Shown: positions 34,472-47,088, counted from the stretch's first letter. The stretch: 64,000 nucleotides of DNA from Coptis chinensis (GCA_015680905.1 CM027380.1:39920001-39984000); one strand, 5' to 3'. The notes: generated by a model not told the origin, from the letters alone. Numbers and translations: made by a program.

Positions 34472-36565
34472 TAACACCTCGATGTTAAAAGTTTAAGCTG
34501 TGCATACACTAACTGCACACAATCACTGCCAAATATATTGGCCTAAGATCCTCTAAATTACAAAGCAAATACAAAATAGACAATTTGCTTTGATGTTTAC
34601 ATGACCTGCACTATTTGGAAGTACCTTATAAAAACTGTTAAAATACAAACCCCCTAAGGCCCGATTTGACATATTGACAGGCAGAACTTCAAACTTATAT
34701 AATATGCTTTGCTCTAGCTTATGGTGCTGGAATACAATGTGTAAGTGTGGTGCTATTGCTTCTTTTACCCATTGGTCTCTTCAAAGGTGTTCCGTTAGAA
34801 AAGAATATATGTAAGATTAACCTGAAGCAATGCCACTAGTGCAGAAAACGTGGTAGCTTCTATCTGCAATGTCCACACTTTATGTTACAATTCTAATTTA
34901 AATCTTAATTGGTGTTCCTTGGAATACTACAATCAAGATGTTTCCTTTGATAAGTAAAAGTAATTTAATATCCTCATACTGATCTGTATGCTCATTTATA
35001 CTAAGATCTCTAAGTAGATTACATTGTCTAATCGATCTCCCGAGGAACCGAGCCCACCAACATAAGATTACTGAAATCCAACTTCAACAACTGCTACAAT
35101 CTCTAAATCTCTTTAGGAATCTCCAAGGGCACAAAAGGCAAATACAAATTCCAATTACAAAATTTAACAGCTCTAACATCTTTGGATGTATACTGCCATA
35201 TTGATGCCTTGACGGAGACATTAAAAAGGAGCAATCACCAGACAAAACACAAAGGCACAAAGGCCTTAACTATGTGTGCCATCCTTCAGGAACTATAGAC
35301 AATGAATGCACAATACTAAGGAACAAATCATTCTCGTATCATCACAACACTAATAAAACTTACTAATCGTAACATGCATAAAGTTTAACATTGAACAATG
35401 ACTGTAACTCATAAGCTTAATAATTGTCATAAAGGTCCACATAAAGATTTCTCTATTTTGGTTTCATCAAAACACCATTGTCAGCTTAGGACCAAGGGGT
35501 AACACTAAAGCTTGTAACCAAGGTGTTTAACTTTCAACTACATGCTACTATATATACGTCGATCAATTCAGAGTACCACAACAATAAAGAAGTTGTAGAT
35601 CAGTTTCCTTTTTCTCCAAAAGTGAACCATAGCCATAAAAAACTTTATTTTCCCAGCGTAAAGGTGGTACAATCACCATCATTATATCACTGCCTCAAAC
35701 CTCTACTATAAAACTCTTGGGCCATGAATTGTTACATGAAGTGGTAGAGATAACAAATTAAATCAATTCGAACAAAGTAATCCCAAAAAGTGATAAACCT
35801 GAATCTGAGGCACATGAAAGATGATTAACAGAATAATAGTAAACACTACATCTATCCTTTCTTAATAAAAAAATATGGAAATCTTTAATTAGCTTAGGCT
35901 GTAGACTTCATGTTTCTAATAGTTTTAAGATCTTCATTGTACCTAAAGAACCAGATGAACCATATATAGAGACATGTCAGAATACCAGTGCTAACACCTA
36001 TAGATTGTAAACACGATCAATGAACATGATATAGATTGTATCCTTGCATGTTTCTTCTTCTTCAGAACTCAATAGTGGTTCACAAACTATATCTTCTTTT
36101 AAATTATCACGGAAATTTATACACTGAAGCCATTCTGGGTAAATTTCGTGAAATAAATGCATGTTTATATTTACTAATTTACACCAAATAGTTTAGAAAA
36201 ATTCCTAAAATTTATAGTCAGAGAGAGGAAAAATGTTCTTTTCTTCAAAGAAAAGTTCCTGACCTCCAACACCTATCCTTAACTAAAGTATTCTTAAATG
36301 TATGAGCACTTAAGATCATGTTAAAGTAATTCAATGCAAATCTTTTTTCTTAAATAGAAAAGGATATCAAAGTTTAATGTAAGGTTAACACCATTTCTGA
36401 TTAAGCCTACTAATATAAAATAGAGTTTGAATGACATCAACATGCATACCTTATAGATCGAGATTGGATGTGCCTGCTTTGAACATGCTTCCAAGAGAGA
36501 GAAGATAGTAACGAAGACGGCTGGGAAATTGGTCGTAGAGATGGCTTGGAACAATTGCCTTTACC
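34472..36565. other. no gene recognised
   Basis: AT-rich. The minus-strand frame at 36437-36554 ends at a GTATGC and could be an exon (FQAISTTNFPAVFVTIFSLL), but I cannot assign it. The copia element inserted immediately to its right. Confidence 0.35.
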
Positions 36566-36570
36566 AATTA

Positions 36571-36861
36571 TGTAGAACCAGAGGATTCAATTCAATTCAG
36601 TGTATATTTACTTGATTAAATTCTAAAGAGATTAAAATTGTTTATATAGAGTTTACAAAATAGGAAACAACAAAATTCGGTGGCTTGAGAAACATGGGGC
36701 GCAGGTCGCTCCCTATTTAGGCTAGAAAAGGGCGCGGGTCGCTACCAATTCAATCGACATCCTGGACATCGCGTTGGAGCTGGTCGCGCTTCTATCCATT
36801 ATTATATTTGGGCGCAGTGTCGCTACTTCTATACACGTAGCGCGTATCACAGCTTTCTACA
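36571..36861 (-). repeat. copia 3' LTR
   Basis: 291 bp, TG...CA, with inverted ends TGTAGA and TCTACA. The R/U5 half (36571 to about 36705) is nearly identical to the other LTR, with three differences counted by eye. The U3 half is strongly diverged and contains variant copies of GGCGCAGGTCGCT. Confidence 0.93.
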
Positions 36862-36874
36862 CTCCCCCTTAAGT
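36862..36874 (-). promoter_or_regulatory. copia polypurine tract
   Basis: The minus strand reads AACTTAAGGGGGAG directly before the 3' LTR. This purine run primes plus-strand DNA synthesis. Confidence 0.85.
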
Positions 36875-37560
36875 TGGTGCATAGATATCAATCATGCCCA
36901 ACTTGTCAACTGAGCTGTCAAACACCTTGTGGGATACACCTTTGGTAAGAACATTAGCTAATTGCTCCTCAGAGGTTACAAACGGAAAACAAATAACCTT
37001 CCTGTCAAGATTTTCTTTAATAAAATGACGATCAACCTCCACATGCTTTGTCCCATCATGCTGAACTGGATTATGTGCAATTTGAATGGAGACTTTATTA
37101 TCACAATGTAAATCCATAGGCTTTTGAAGTTCGAAGCCCAATTCCATCAAGACAGTACGAATCCATAACAATTCAAATACTCCCTGTGCCATACCTCAAA
37201 ATTCAGCTTCTGCACTCGATCTGGCAAAAACTTTTTGCTTCTTACTACGCCAAGCGACAAGATTTCCACCGACAAAAGTGTAATATCCTGATGTAGACCG
37301 TCTATCAGTTTTATCACCAGCCCAATCTGCATCTGTGTATCTAACAATATCCAATGCATCATACTTTCCAAACAGTAAACCTTTGCCAGGTGCTTTTTTC
37401 AAATACTTTAGTATACGAAAGACTGCATCCATATGTTCTTCATTAGGACAATGCATAAATTGACTAACCGCACTCACAACATAAGCAATATCAGGTCTAG
37501 TATGAGATAGATAGATTAACCTTCCTACAAGACGCTAATACCTGCTTTTATCAGTAGGAA
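36869..37560 (-). pseudogene. copia RNase H region
   Basis: It reads YTDADWAGDKTDRRSTSGYY, SSAEAEF and, after a TGA, GMAQG, then LHCDNKVSIQIAHNPVQHDG and HVEVDRHFI. It carries the catalytic acidic residues of the copia RNase H, which removes the RNA strand of the RNA-DNA hybrid. The TGA near 37198 stands where AEAEFR is usual (CGA to TGA), and a TAG near 37537 stands where Gln is usual. Confidence 0.9.
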
Positions 37561-38953
37561 CTTGGTCATAATGAATGGCAAGTCCGTGATTTATCTCAAT
37601 GGGTGTCTCCATCGGTTTGCAATCCAACATCCCGGTTTTAGTAAGAAAATCAAGGACATACTTCCTCTGTGAGAGTGAAATCCCCTTTTTAGACCTTGCA
37701 ACTTCAATACCTAGAAAATACTTCAGTTGGCCTAGATCCTTCATTTCAAATTCCTTCGACAAATACTTTTGCAATTCATTTATTTCCTTCGGATCATCTC
37801 CTATAACGATCATATCATCAACATACACAATTAGAGCTGTAATCTTACCATCCTTGTGTTTGATAAACAAGGTATGGTCAGAATTGCTCTGTTTGTACCC
37901 AAAAACTTTCATTGACTGTGTAAGTCTTCCAAACCAAGCTCTTGGAGACTGTTTTAGGCCATACAAAGTCTTCTTCAGTTTACACACCTTCCCAACATCT
38001 TTGGGATGGTTCTTCACACCTGGAGGCATATCAATGTATACTTCCTCCTCCAAGTTCCCATTCAGGAATGCATTCTTCACATCAAGCTGGTGCAAGGGCC
38101 AATCTCTATTTGCTGCAAGTGAAATTAAAATCCGAACTGTATTAATTTTCGCTACAGATGCGAAAGTCTCCTCGTAATCAATTCCATAACGTTGTGTGTA
38201 TCCCTTGGCAACGAATTTTGCCTTGTATCTATCAGTAGTTCCATCTGCATTAAGCTTCACAGTAAACACCCAACGACATCCAACAATCTTCATTCTAACA
38301 GGCATATCAACTACCTCCCATATTACATTCTTTTGAAAGGCTTCCAATTCTTTATTCATTGTTTTTTTCCATTTTGAATCTTTCAAAGCATCCTGCACGT
38401 TACTAGGAATAGATATAGTAGACAATTGATTTATGACAAGTGCATGGATTTCAGAAAGGCTATGGTTAGACATAGAGTTAGCTATAGGGTATTTAGCATT
38501 GGCTTTGATGTCTGGTTCATATTGTTTCTTAGGAATTCCCTTACTATCTCTTTGTGATTGTCTAGGTTCAAGACTTTCTACCCCAACAGACTCATTAAAG
38601 GTTATAGGAGGTACCTGAAGCGGAGCATTCTGATCGAGATCTTCAGTTATTGATGTAGAAGGGGAAATGTCGTGTACTACAGTTTCAAATACATCCGGAT
38701 CATGTGCTTCCGTCTCTACTGTTACAAGATCAATTTCTACTTCAGGAACTTCAAATCGTTCCTCTAAGTGTTCCAATTCTTCAAAGACATCAGGATTCTC
38801 TTCACCGCCACTCTCCCCCTGAAGGGAAGACTGGGAAACTCCCCCTGAGGAATACAGGTATGTTTCATGGAATGAGACATCAAGGGATATATACATCTTG
38901 GCATTAATCGGATCATAACACCTATACCCCTTCTGAAACTCAACATAACACAC
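37535..38953 (-). pseudogene. copia reverse transcriptase region
   Basis: A 472-codon open frame. It holds the integrase C-terminal tail and linker, then the RT core: WRVF-like GCRWVFTVKLNADGTTDRYK, KGYTQRYGIDYEETFASVAK, LDVKNAFLNGNLEEEVY, and the active site YVDDMIVIGDD with both Asp intact. The frame itself is undamaged, but a TGA near 38987 cuts it from the integrase and a TAG follows SRY at its end. The antisense open frame of 192 codons at 37599-38177 is a shadow. Confidence 0.94.
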
Positions 38954-38984
38954 AAAAATACACTTATTCGCACGAGGATCAAGT

Positions 38985-39740
38985 TTACTTCATTCTAGTT
39001 GTGGGATATGAACATAAGTTGTACATCCAAACACCCGAGGCTCCAAGTTAGGCATAGATGGGATGGACAAAAGTGTATGGAGTTTCGGATAAGGATTCTG
39101 GAACTCAATTACCCGTGAGGGAGTACGGTTGATAACATAGGCTACTGATTTCATTGCTTCACCCCAATAAGATCGAGGTACATTCATGCCAAACAAGGAA
39201 GCACGAACAACCTCCAACAACTGCCTGTTCTTCCGTTCAGTTAAACCATTTTGTTGGGGGGTACCAGAATTGGAGGTTTGATGACGAATTCCAATTCTTT
39301 TGCAAAATTCAGACATGAGGCCATTCACAAATTCTCCACCATTATCAGACTGAAAGACCCTGATAGATTGTTGATACTGCGTCGCCTCCATTTTGTAAAA
39401 ATTAGTAAACATCCCATATACATCACTTTTGTTTTTCAGTAACGACACCCACGTCATGCAAGTGCAATCATCAATAAAAGTCACATAATATCTAGCTCCA
39501 GAAAATGAAAAAACTTTGGCAGGACCCCAAACATCAGAATGAATTTTCATAAAAGGAACAGGACATCTATTAATACTTGGTGAATATGAAATACGGTGGC
39601 TCTTAGCCAGTTCACAAATGTCACAATGAAACTCAGACTCACTAACAACTGAAAATAACTGAGGTTGCAACCTCTTCAAATAACTAAAAGATAGATGACC
39701 TAACCTACGATGCCATAACCACACAACTTCTTTTGTATTC
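38985..39740 (-). pseudogene. copia integrase region
   Basis: It starts with WLWHRRLGHLS and the HHCC zinc motif (H-x-H with CDICELAKSHR). The catalytic DDE triad is visible in HSDVWGP, FQSDNGGEFVNG and QQNGLTERKNRQ. It ends with VFGCTTYVHIPQLE and then a TGA (Trp codon expected). The zinc-binding and catalytic residues look intact. A frameshift near 39720 separates it from protease. Confidence 0.94.
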
Positions 39741-39799
39741 TCGACCCTATTAACCTGATTAGCTTGCCCCTGAAAATTCTTTTGTTTCTCGCCGCCAAA

Positions 39800-40260
39800 G
39801 TCCGTAGTACGGTTTCCTTTCTAACACCATAACTAAGAATCACGAAAATCGTAATGTCCTGAAAAACACAGAAAGATGAATAGAATGTCACAGTACATGC
39901 AAGTGCGAGGATAATTTGACAAACAGACAAGAGGTTATAATCAAGGGATGGAACAACTAAGACAGATTCAAGAGTGGGGGTGTTAGATAACTCAATAGAC
40001 CCTTCTCCGCTAACCGGAGTTGGAGTACCATCAGCAGTAGAAACAGCAGTCTGAGGTGAAGGTCTAAGACTTTTCACAAGGTTTGGGTCATTTGTCATAT
40101 GGTCAGATGCACCTGAATCAATTATCCATGTATTATTCGAAATAACCTTACCATTCATACCTGATTGCGCGACACTAGCCGAAGCATTCTCTCCATTCAC
40201 AACATTAGCAATGGCGGCCTTGCTTAAATTCTTTTGTGACCTCTTCGAGAAGTCCCACTA
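39800..40260 (-). pseudogene. copia protease region
   Basis: The aspartic protease motif WIIDSGASDHMT is present with the catalytic Asp, followed by the SGEGSIELSNT-type flap region and VLVVPSLDYNLLSV. The frame breaks after about 39830. Confidence 0.88.
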
Positions 40261-41110
40261 ATCAGGATAACCAATCCCTTCATAACATCTTTCTTTTCTA
40301 TGACCCAAGTCTCCGCAAACACCGCATTTTTTATCTGCCCAAGGATTTGATTTACCTTTAGGATGGCGTGGAGGACCAGAAAAAATTGGAGGAGTTGTCT
40401 TGCTATGAACAGCCAAGACAGAGGATTCAGTTGATACAGAGCGCCCCATAGCCTATTTCTCAGATTGTACCTTACGAATGTAAGCATAGCTTTGTTCCAA
40501 GGAAAATTTAGGTTCTTTCCGAAGGATCTCTCCACGCACCTGATCATACTCCTGATCTAGGCCACGTAAAAACATATGAACATGCATTCTAGACATCGTG
40601 GACGTTTCATGGACTACATCTTCAACATTGTTATTCTGGGAGGTCACCCTCTGATCAATTTCCTGAAACATAGCCACCAATTCGTTGTAATAGGAAGGAA
40701 TAAGTCTCCCATTCTGCTTCGCTTCAAAACACTTCGTATTCAATTCAAAAATTTGAGTTTCATCAGAGTCATCATAGAAGGTCTTCTCCATAGCCTCCTA
40801 AATATCTTTTGCAGTAGGAAGACGAATATACGGTTCATAAGAGAAATATCTATAGAATCAATAAGCCAGCTTTTTGCCTTTTCATTATCTGTTGCCCAAA
40901 CTTCATATTCTGACGAATTCATAAGCGGTTCAACCTTTGTGCTAGTCAAATAACCAAGCTTTCCCCTTGCTCCAATCTGCATCCGTATGAGAGGAGCCCA
41001 AATGGTATAGTTAGACTCATCTAATGGAACAGTTTTTGGGAATGCTGAGTTGTTTTGTGGGTGTAGTGGTGATGAATGATGCTTGAAAAATTGTTGTCAG
41101 AGTCAGCCAT
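40224..41110 (-). pseudogene. copia gag region with CCHC zinc knuckle
   Basis: From ATG at about 41110 it reads MADSDNNFS, then, after frameshifts, NYTIWAPLIRMQI, SEYEVWATDNEKAKSWLIDS and SYYNELVAMFQEIDQRV (UBN2/gag capsid). The zinc knuckle CGVCGDLGHRKERC (C-x2-C-x4-H-x4-C) is near 40300. At least three frame breaks are present. Confidence 0.9.
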
Positions 41111-41242
41111 TGCAGAAAAAAAACAAACAATTTAGGTTTTTGAAGAAAATAAAAAATAAAACTTTGTGAGAGGGGTTTAAGATTCAAGAATTTAATAATG
41201 GGTTTAAGATTCAAGGATTAAATGCAGCGGATTTCAATGGTT

Positions 41243-41256
41243 TGGCTCTGATACCA
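41243..41256 (-). promoter_or_regulatory. copia primer binding site
   Basis: The minus strand reads TGGTATCAGAGCCA directly after the 5' LTR. This is the standard site complementary to the 3' end of initiator tRNA-Met. Confidence 0.92.
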
Positions 41257-41541
41257 TGTAGAACCAGAGGATTCAATTCAATTCAGTGTATATTTACTTG
41301 ATTAAAATCTAAAGAGATTACAATTGTTTATATAGAGTTTACAAAATAGGAAACAACAAAATTCGGTGGCTTGAGAAACACGGGGCGCAGGTCGCTACCG
41401 CTTAGGAGAGAAGCGCTGGTCGTGTCAATTCAATCGGGCATCCTTAACATCCGAAATGGGGTCGCCATCTATCCATCCATACTATATCCCGGGCGCAGGT
41501 CGCGCTTCTATATACACGTAAAGCGAATACAACTTTCTACA
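41257..41541 (-). repeat. copia 5' LTR
   Basis: 285 bp from TGTAGA to TCTACA, flanked on the right by AATTA. It carries the promoter half (U3) that differs markedly from the 3' LTR. Confidence 0.93.
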
Positions 41542-41546
41542 AATTA

Positions 41547-43489
41547 AAACTTGATGAGCCAAACACCCAAGCTGAAAGGCAATACAGTGATAATTTATTT
41601 CATATATTGATAACAACATAATATTACGTAGGTACAATGTTAAACACCAAAATAGTTCCAAAAATATTGGCATTATATAGTACACAATTCAAACGGCATA
41701 TACAAAAGAAAAAAACAAATCAAAACAGTATGTATGTGCCTTCCTACAATTAACACAATGCATACTTGCTTGGTTGAGTAGCAAGATCAAAGAAAAAAAA
41801 GTAAGCTTAGAATTCCAAATTGCCTGTTAACGGTTCCTAGATCATGGTTTTGTATATGGACTTTTTCTCATGTACTTGAATTATTTTCTCGTACTCTCAT
41901 ACACCAACCTTAACAGTTAACCTCAGGTACTTCTCCATGCTACTAAGGCTAAATCCATCAAGGGTCTCCAAGACAATGAGCCAAGGTTTTAAGTATAAAT
42001 CATTCACATGAAACCAAATAACTCCAGTTTTGATTTTTGAATAAGTTTATATATAGCAATCAACTTCTAATCTTATCATTCAGGAGGATCTCTTACATAT
42101 GTATTGTTGCTTTAGGCTAACTAAAGTACTAAACCACTCTCACACACAAAAGCAGGTGGACGTGTTTAAGTTTGAACTGTACAACTCAAAAGTGGTTACA
42201 TATCTAAGAAGCAAATTAAAGGACTATCTAATGCAACAATTTCAAATCTCACCAGACAAATCTTAACATCCATTGCACAACCTCCCATAGTATAAACAAA
42301 ATTTATAATATGAGTCTCTCCAGCGTCACTGTAGCAAACAAAAGGAGGATAAGAGTTCAATCTGTTAATTCCGAGTCTTGAATTGAATCAACTTTAAACT
42401 ATACATATCTGCAAAAAATGAAAAATTATTTCGATTAGTTTCAGTTCATGCACATTCGTCATCGAACTGATATTCTGATATTCTATAAGCAACATATAAA
42501 TTCATCCATATAAGATGACAGAGCTTAACACACCTACTATATTGCAGCATTGGTCCTTTAACTTCAAGGGTTGAAGAAATAAAAAATATTAAGAGATTCT
42601 CATAGAACAATCGATTCTTGAGAAGGAAAAACATATGATCTATAATTGATTGTGGCAACTTTCTCAATATCTTTGTTGAGATTGTGAAAATGAAGGGGCA
42701 CAAATCTGATTTTAAAGGAATAATAGATTAGTGTAGCTAAACTCTCTTGATGAGAACACATGCAGTGAGAGAAAAGAGTTGGAGGGGGGAGGAAATCACC
42801 GATTCAGTTATAATGGCACGCCCTGGGAAGGGGATATGTTTCAACAGTGAAAGTTATTTAAGATTGACCACCTTAGGAAATCACTTTTCTAGGTATTGCA
42901 GGTCCAACTTCATATCTGCAAAAAATGTAATTAGAACAATCAGATTCAGCTAACTACATAAGTTAAGAAATGCAAATGAAATAGTGAATGTTAACCAAAT
43001 AATAAACTTATTCCACATAACAAACTTTAAAAACGCCAGCCTACATCAAAAGTTGTAAACCACAAGTTGTTTTACAGGTGATGCTACAGACAATATTGGG
43101 TTAATTTGAAATGACATATAAGAAAGCCAGGATGACTGATAATGCTATTTACTCCTTCCATGTAGTGTGACACATGAAACCTTATTAAAGTTTTGATAAC
43201 GGTGCATAAAAATAGATAGAAAGACATATGAATGCCAAATTCATAGGACAGTACATTATAATACAAAATCCATGGTACTATCCTCAAAATGTAAACCTAA
43301 TACAATGATTATAGAACAAAAAAATATTAAAGTAGAACAAACATAAACATCAGATAAGCATTTAATCAAACAGTTCGTGATTACCAACATAAATTTCAAA
43401 AAACCCATATACAGAAGGCTACGCAACAATTTGGTGTGTGGGAATTTATTTTTGCCTAAAGTGAACAATAAAAATTAAACTAGTGATTA

Positions 43490-43530
<41 letters not shown>

Positions 43531-44885
43531 GTACGTATTTAACTAACTGAAATGGTCAGTAGTATCTCAACAGCATATGTCGAAAAGCCAAAAATTCAAT
43601 AAAAAATAGAAACTTTTTACGCATAAGACTGTACCTTTGCATTTGAAATGAGAAGTTGCAAATTGCACTTGATGAGACTGCATTACCCTGAAATTGGAAC
43701 AATCCTTGAAATGAATATTCGAAGTGTAAACCATAAAAAAGGAAAAATCAAAACATAAATTGTATGATTATTAGTAAAGAACTCAAAAGATATATCTTTA
43801 GCAAAGTAAAATCCAATAACAGCATGCCCACCACTATTAGTATTAATAATAAGTACTTTCTTCTTTTCTGCATTTGCACTGACAGTGAAAGAAGAAAGAG
43901 AAAAGTGTCTAGAGATTTTTGAGTCGAGAAGAAAAGATGAGGAGACAGAAAAAGAAGATGAAAGGAAAGAAGTTATTGTTTACCAAAAGAGGGGAGATGG
44001 AAGGGGAAAGGAGTAGAGTGTATTTATGGTAATTAAAATCTAATTTATAAGTAATTCATATAGATATATAATTCATATATTGCATGCATTTTGTTTTTTA
44101 TTTGAATTTACACAAATGCCCTCTTTTTCCTATGTTAAGTTAAGGGTATAAACGGTAGTAAAAATTGAAATGACCAAATAGTCTTTTTTAAAGGCATTGA
44201 ATAATTTGTTGGAATATTTTATCAAGGGTATTTAGTGGTAGAAAAAAGGTTGGTCCAATTTAAAAGCTCATGTTAATTATGGTGTACTCTACTAATTGAG
44301 ATATGGACCCCTTTCCATAGAACCTTTTAGCCTAGACTTCCTAATGTTCAGTTACTATCTACTGTTAGCACATTTAAGAATATCTGGGGATTAGAAGCTT
44401 AGGAGGTGTTGTTGTATTACTTGTATATGTGAGTGTCATTGTTTGTCTACTAAAAGCCTAGATGAGGTGATGCTGCATGCTCCCAATTTTTAATTCAACA
44501 AATACGCATGGTGATGGTGCTGTTTTGGTCACATCATATATTGTAAAGAAACCTACTATCTCTAGGTGTTTCTTACTCTCATTTGAAGGAAGAGGTTGGT
44601 AATTTGGCTCAGGATACTCATTTGTTATTGACGACAGGAAAATAAGTATACTAAAATCTTGTGGTCGTGCGACAAAGTAAGAAATTCTTTCTATTGAAGA
44701 TTTTTTGAGAAGTGCCAGAAATCTAGTATAAGGGGCATCCATAAGGTTTCACATAAGTAATTAAAAAGGTAAAACAAAATGGGTTTAAAGGAAATACTGT
44801 CCTCCTGAGTGCTTCAAATGCGCATAGGTGCACTTCTACTTTTCTTCTTTTTACGAAGATCTGCCGATTTAGGCTCCTTAAATCC
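41547..44885. other. intergenic; possible remains of a minus-strand 5' gene end
   Basis: No protein family is recognised. An A39 run lies at 43491-43529. On the minus strand, 43635-43687 is bounded by CAG and GT and could be a small exon, and 43870-44000 is CT-rich on that strand like a 5' UTR. These may be leftovers of a gene whose body was lost or lies in the MSL pseudogene, but this is speculative. Confidence 0.3.
43491..43529. repeat. A39 homopolymer
   Basis: An uninterrupted A run with no recognised retroelement body upstream. Confidence 0.9.
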
Positions 44886-44890
44886 TCTTT

Positions 44891-45209
44891 TGTATGAACA
44901 CTAAAACTCACTCTCTCAAACAATGTTCTCTCTTTTTCTTTTTCTCTCTCTTTTCTGTTTCCACTCCCTCTTTCTCTCTTGCGGCCCCCTCTCTTTCTCC
45001 TCATCTTCTCGTTTTTATATCCTTCTTCATCTCATCTGGGCTGTCCATCTATCTTGTCATCCTACGACCCTCTTGCCGACCGTACACCTGACACCCCGTG
45101 GACTAGGATTCTGCGGTCTTGATTCGATGTTCCTCCTTGTTATTACTTATGTTGCCTCCTTTCCTATACATCGTGGACTTAGTCCCACTATGCACATCAG
45201 GCTACTACA
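44891..45209 (-). repeat. gypsy 3' LTR
   Basis: 319 bp. On the + strand it is strongly CT-rich at 44925-45010. It is preceded on the minus strand by the purine-rich tract GAGAAGGGGCATT (45210-45222), the polypurine tract. Confidence 0.93.
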
Positions 45210-45669
45210 AATGCCCCTTCTCGACTCTGCGGTCTCGTTAAGGGATCCGGGGTCGAGAACCCTCACCGTTATACTCTTTCTGCCGCCCATACCATTTTTT
45301 CTTGGTTTGCGTGTGAACCTTACTACAATCATCACGCACGTTTTTAGCCGTCCCTCGTTCTTTGCACTTCCACGTGTCCAGCGCTGGCTGGGCTACTCAA
45401 CTGACTCCTCGAGCTCCACAACCAATGAAGTTACACTTTTGCCCTTTCCCTATTTAAACACCCTTCCCTCTCCCTCTTCCTCATTTCACTTTCACTCTCC
45501 CTTGGTTTTCCACTGCTCTCTCCTTCACTCCCTTCCGATCAACCTCTAGTTTGCGTGCACTCTGCTGGTTTCTTGGCGGTTCTTTCATCCTTTCGGACCT
45601 CACCTCAGGCGTATCTACTCTCCTTGCTCCCTTTGGTATGTTTTCTAGGCTTGTTTTACTTTTGATCAA

Positions 45670-46345
45670 ACTAAATAGTGAGTTCTTTCCATAATACATG
45701 ATTAAGCTCGTCGCCCCACTCCCCCTTCTTATCCTCTAACTTCCTATTTAGGTTGGAGGACTATGCCTATCCGTTGCCTTCGGGGTTGTAAGGGGCCGAG
45801 AACCCCTGTCTTACGTTGTAGGCTTGCAAGAATCTAGCCACCTTTGCTCCTATAAAGTGAGTTCCATTGTCTGCTATGATGGTGTACGACAACCTAAACC
45901 TGCAAATGATATTCTCCCATAAAAACTTGACGACTTGCGCTTCCTTCATGCTGTAGGGGCACGACTTCAATCCATTTTGTGAAATAATCTGTGGCCACGA
46001 GCATGAACCTCCTTTTACCACTGGCCATGGGTAGTGGTCCCACTATATCCATTGCCCACATAGCGAAAGGCCACAGACTTGAGACATTGTGAAGGGGTTC
46101 AGTAGGGGTGAATATCAACTGTGCAAATCTCTAACATTTGCCACACCTCTTAGCAAATTCCACAGCATCCCTCTTCATGTGGGGCCAGAAATACCCCTGT
46201 GTCAATACTCGGTGTGTCGTTGTCTTTCCCGCCGAATGACTCCCGCAATCTCCCTCGTGTAATTCTGCCAACACCTCCTGGGATAGTCGCGGACCCAAAC
46301 ATTTTAGAAGTGGTCCACTGAAGTTTTTCCAATATAACTCTCCTT
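45670..46345 (-). pseudogene. gypsy integrase region, C-terminally deleted
   Basis: The H2C2 zinc finger is seen as LHEGDCGSHSAGKT and KRCGKC, followed by a TAG. The catalytic core shows MDIVGPLPMASGKRRFMLV, DYFTKWIEVVPL, IIADNGTHFIG and SAPYNPEGNG, with stops replacing Q and E of the usual GNGQAES. The DDE glutamate is therefore lost. Sequence stops matching after about LNHVLW near 45690, so the C-terminal third is deleted. Confidence 0.9.
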
Positions 46346-46522
46346 CCAGTAGAACTTATCTCTGAGAAGTCTGCTCCCATCTCCTTCTTTCCCTTTTATC
46401 TATGACTTCCTTTCCCGCCAGAAAGTCCTTAATAGGCTCCATCCAACCCTCCTTCTCTTCCATGACATGACAAATTTCCATCTCATCCTCGGTACTCGGT
46501 TTCTCCAACCTCCCCACATGTA

Positions 46523-47068
46523 TTATTCTCTCCTCGATCCGGGAATTGCAATCGCTACATATGCTGTGGCATCGGGCGCATTCCGTTTCTCTCCCTGGCC
46601 CAAGTGAAGGAAACAGATTTTCGTGAACTTCTCAACTCGTTTACGCACCACATCCAAATATCTTGCCATCCTGGGACATCGAGCGGTGAACCCTCCGTTC
46701 ACTTGACAGACCACTAAGTTTGAATCAAAATAGACTGTCAGCTCCTTCACTCCCAAATCCTCGGCCATTCTCAATCCGGCGATCACCGCTTCGTACTCCG
46801 CCTCATTGCTAGACGCCACGAACCCGAGTTTCATAGTTTGCTCTATTCTGCTATTATCAGGTGTAACCAACACGACTCCTATGCCGCTGCATGCATCGAC
46901 AGCCGATCCATCCGCGAACACCCTCCACCCATTCCTCTTATCCCACGGGTCTAGAAGGTCTGGCTCGCTCTTCCGCTCCGGCTCCATAATCATCTCCTCT
47001 CCCCACGTGGGATCCTCTGCGGGAAACTGTACCAGAAATTCAGCCACTACCTGCGCCTTCTCCGCCAT
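46523..47068 (-). pseudogene. gypsy second RNase H (archaeal-type) region
   Basis: It reads WRVFADGSAVDACSGIGVVL, NEAEYEAVIAGLRMAEDLG, LTVYFDSNLVVCQVNGGF and NAPDATAYVA. It carries the D-E-D-D pattern of RNase HI and retains a 181-codon open frame. A second RNase H between RT and integrase is characteristic of the Tat lineage. The equal-length antisense frame at 46806-47351 is a shadow. Confidence 0.88.
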
Positions 47069-47088
47069 GGTTTCTTATCGATCAGATC

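Larger units (their letters stand above)
36571..41541 (-). mobile_element. Ty1/copia LTR retrotransposon
   Basis: LTRs at 36571-36861 and 41257-41541 begin TGTAGA and end TCTACA. Perfect 5-bp target duplications AATTA lie at 36566-36570 and 41542-41546. The domain order on the minus strand is gag, protease, integrase, reverse transcriptase, RNase H, which defines copia. The primer site is the tRNA-iMet type TGGTATCAGAGCCA, and the polypurine tract is AAGGGGGAG. Stops and frameshifts in gag, between integrase and RT, and in RNase H make it defective. Length 4971 bp. Confidence 0.97.

Noticed and set aside
37599..38177. 192-codon plus-strand open frame
   Set aside because: It is antisense to the intact copia reverse transcriptase frame and is a coding shadow.
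44458..44742. 94-codon minus-strand open frame left of the gypsy element
   Set aside because: No family match. It could be the antisense of an F-box-like remnant, but the plus-strand translation gave no clear F-box motif.
44923..45549. 208-codon open frame on the plus strand
   Set aside because: It runs across the gypsy LTR and antisense to the retroelement. Its Ser/Pro/Phe-rich composition comes from the CT-rich LTR.
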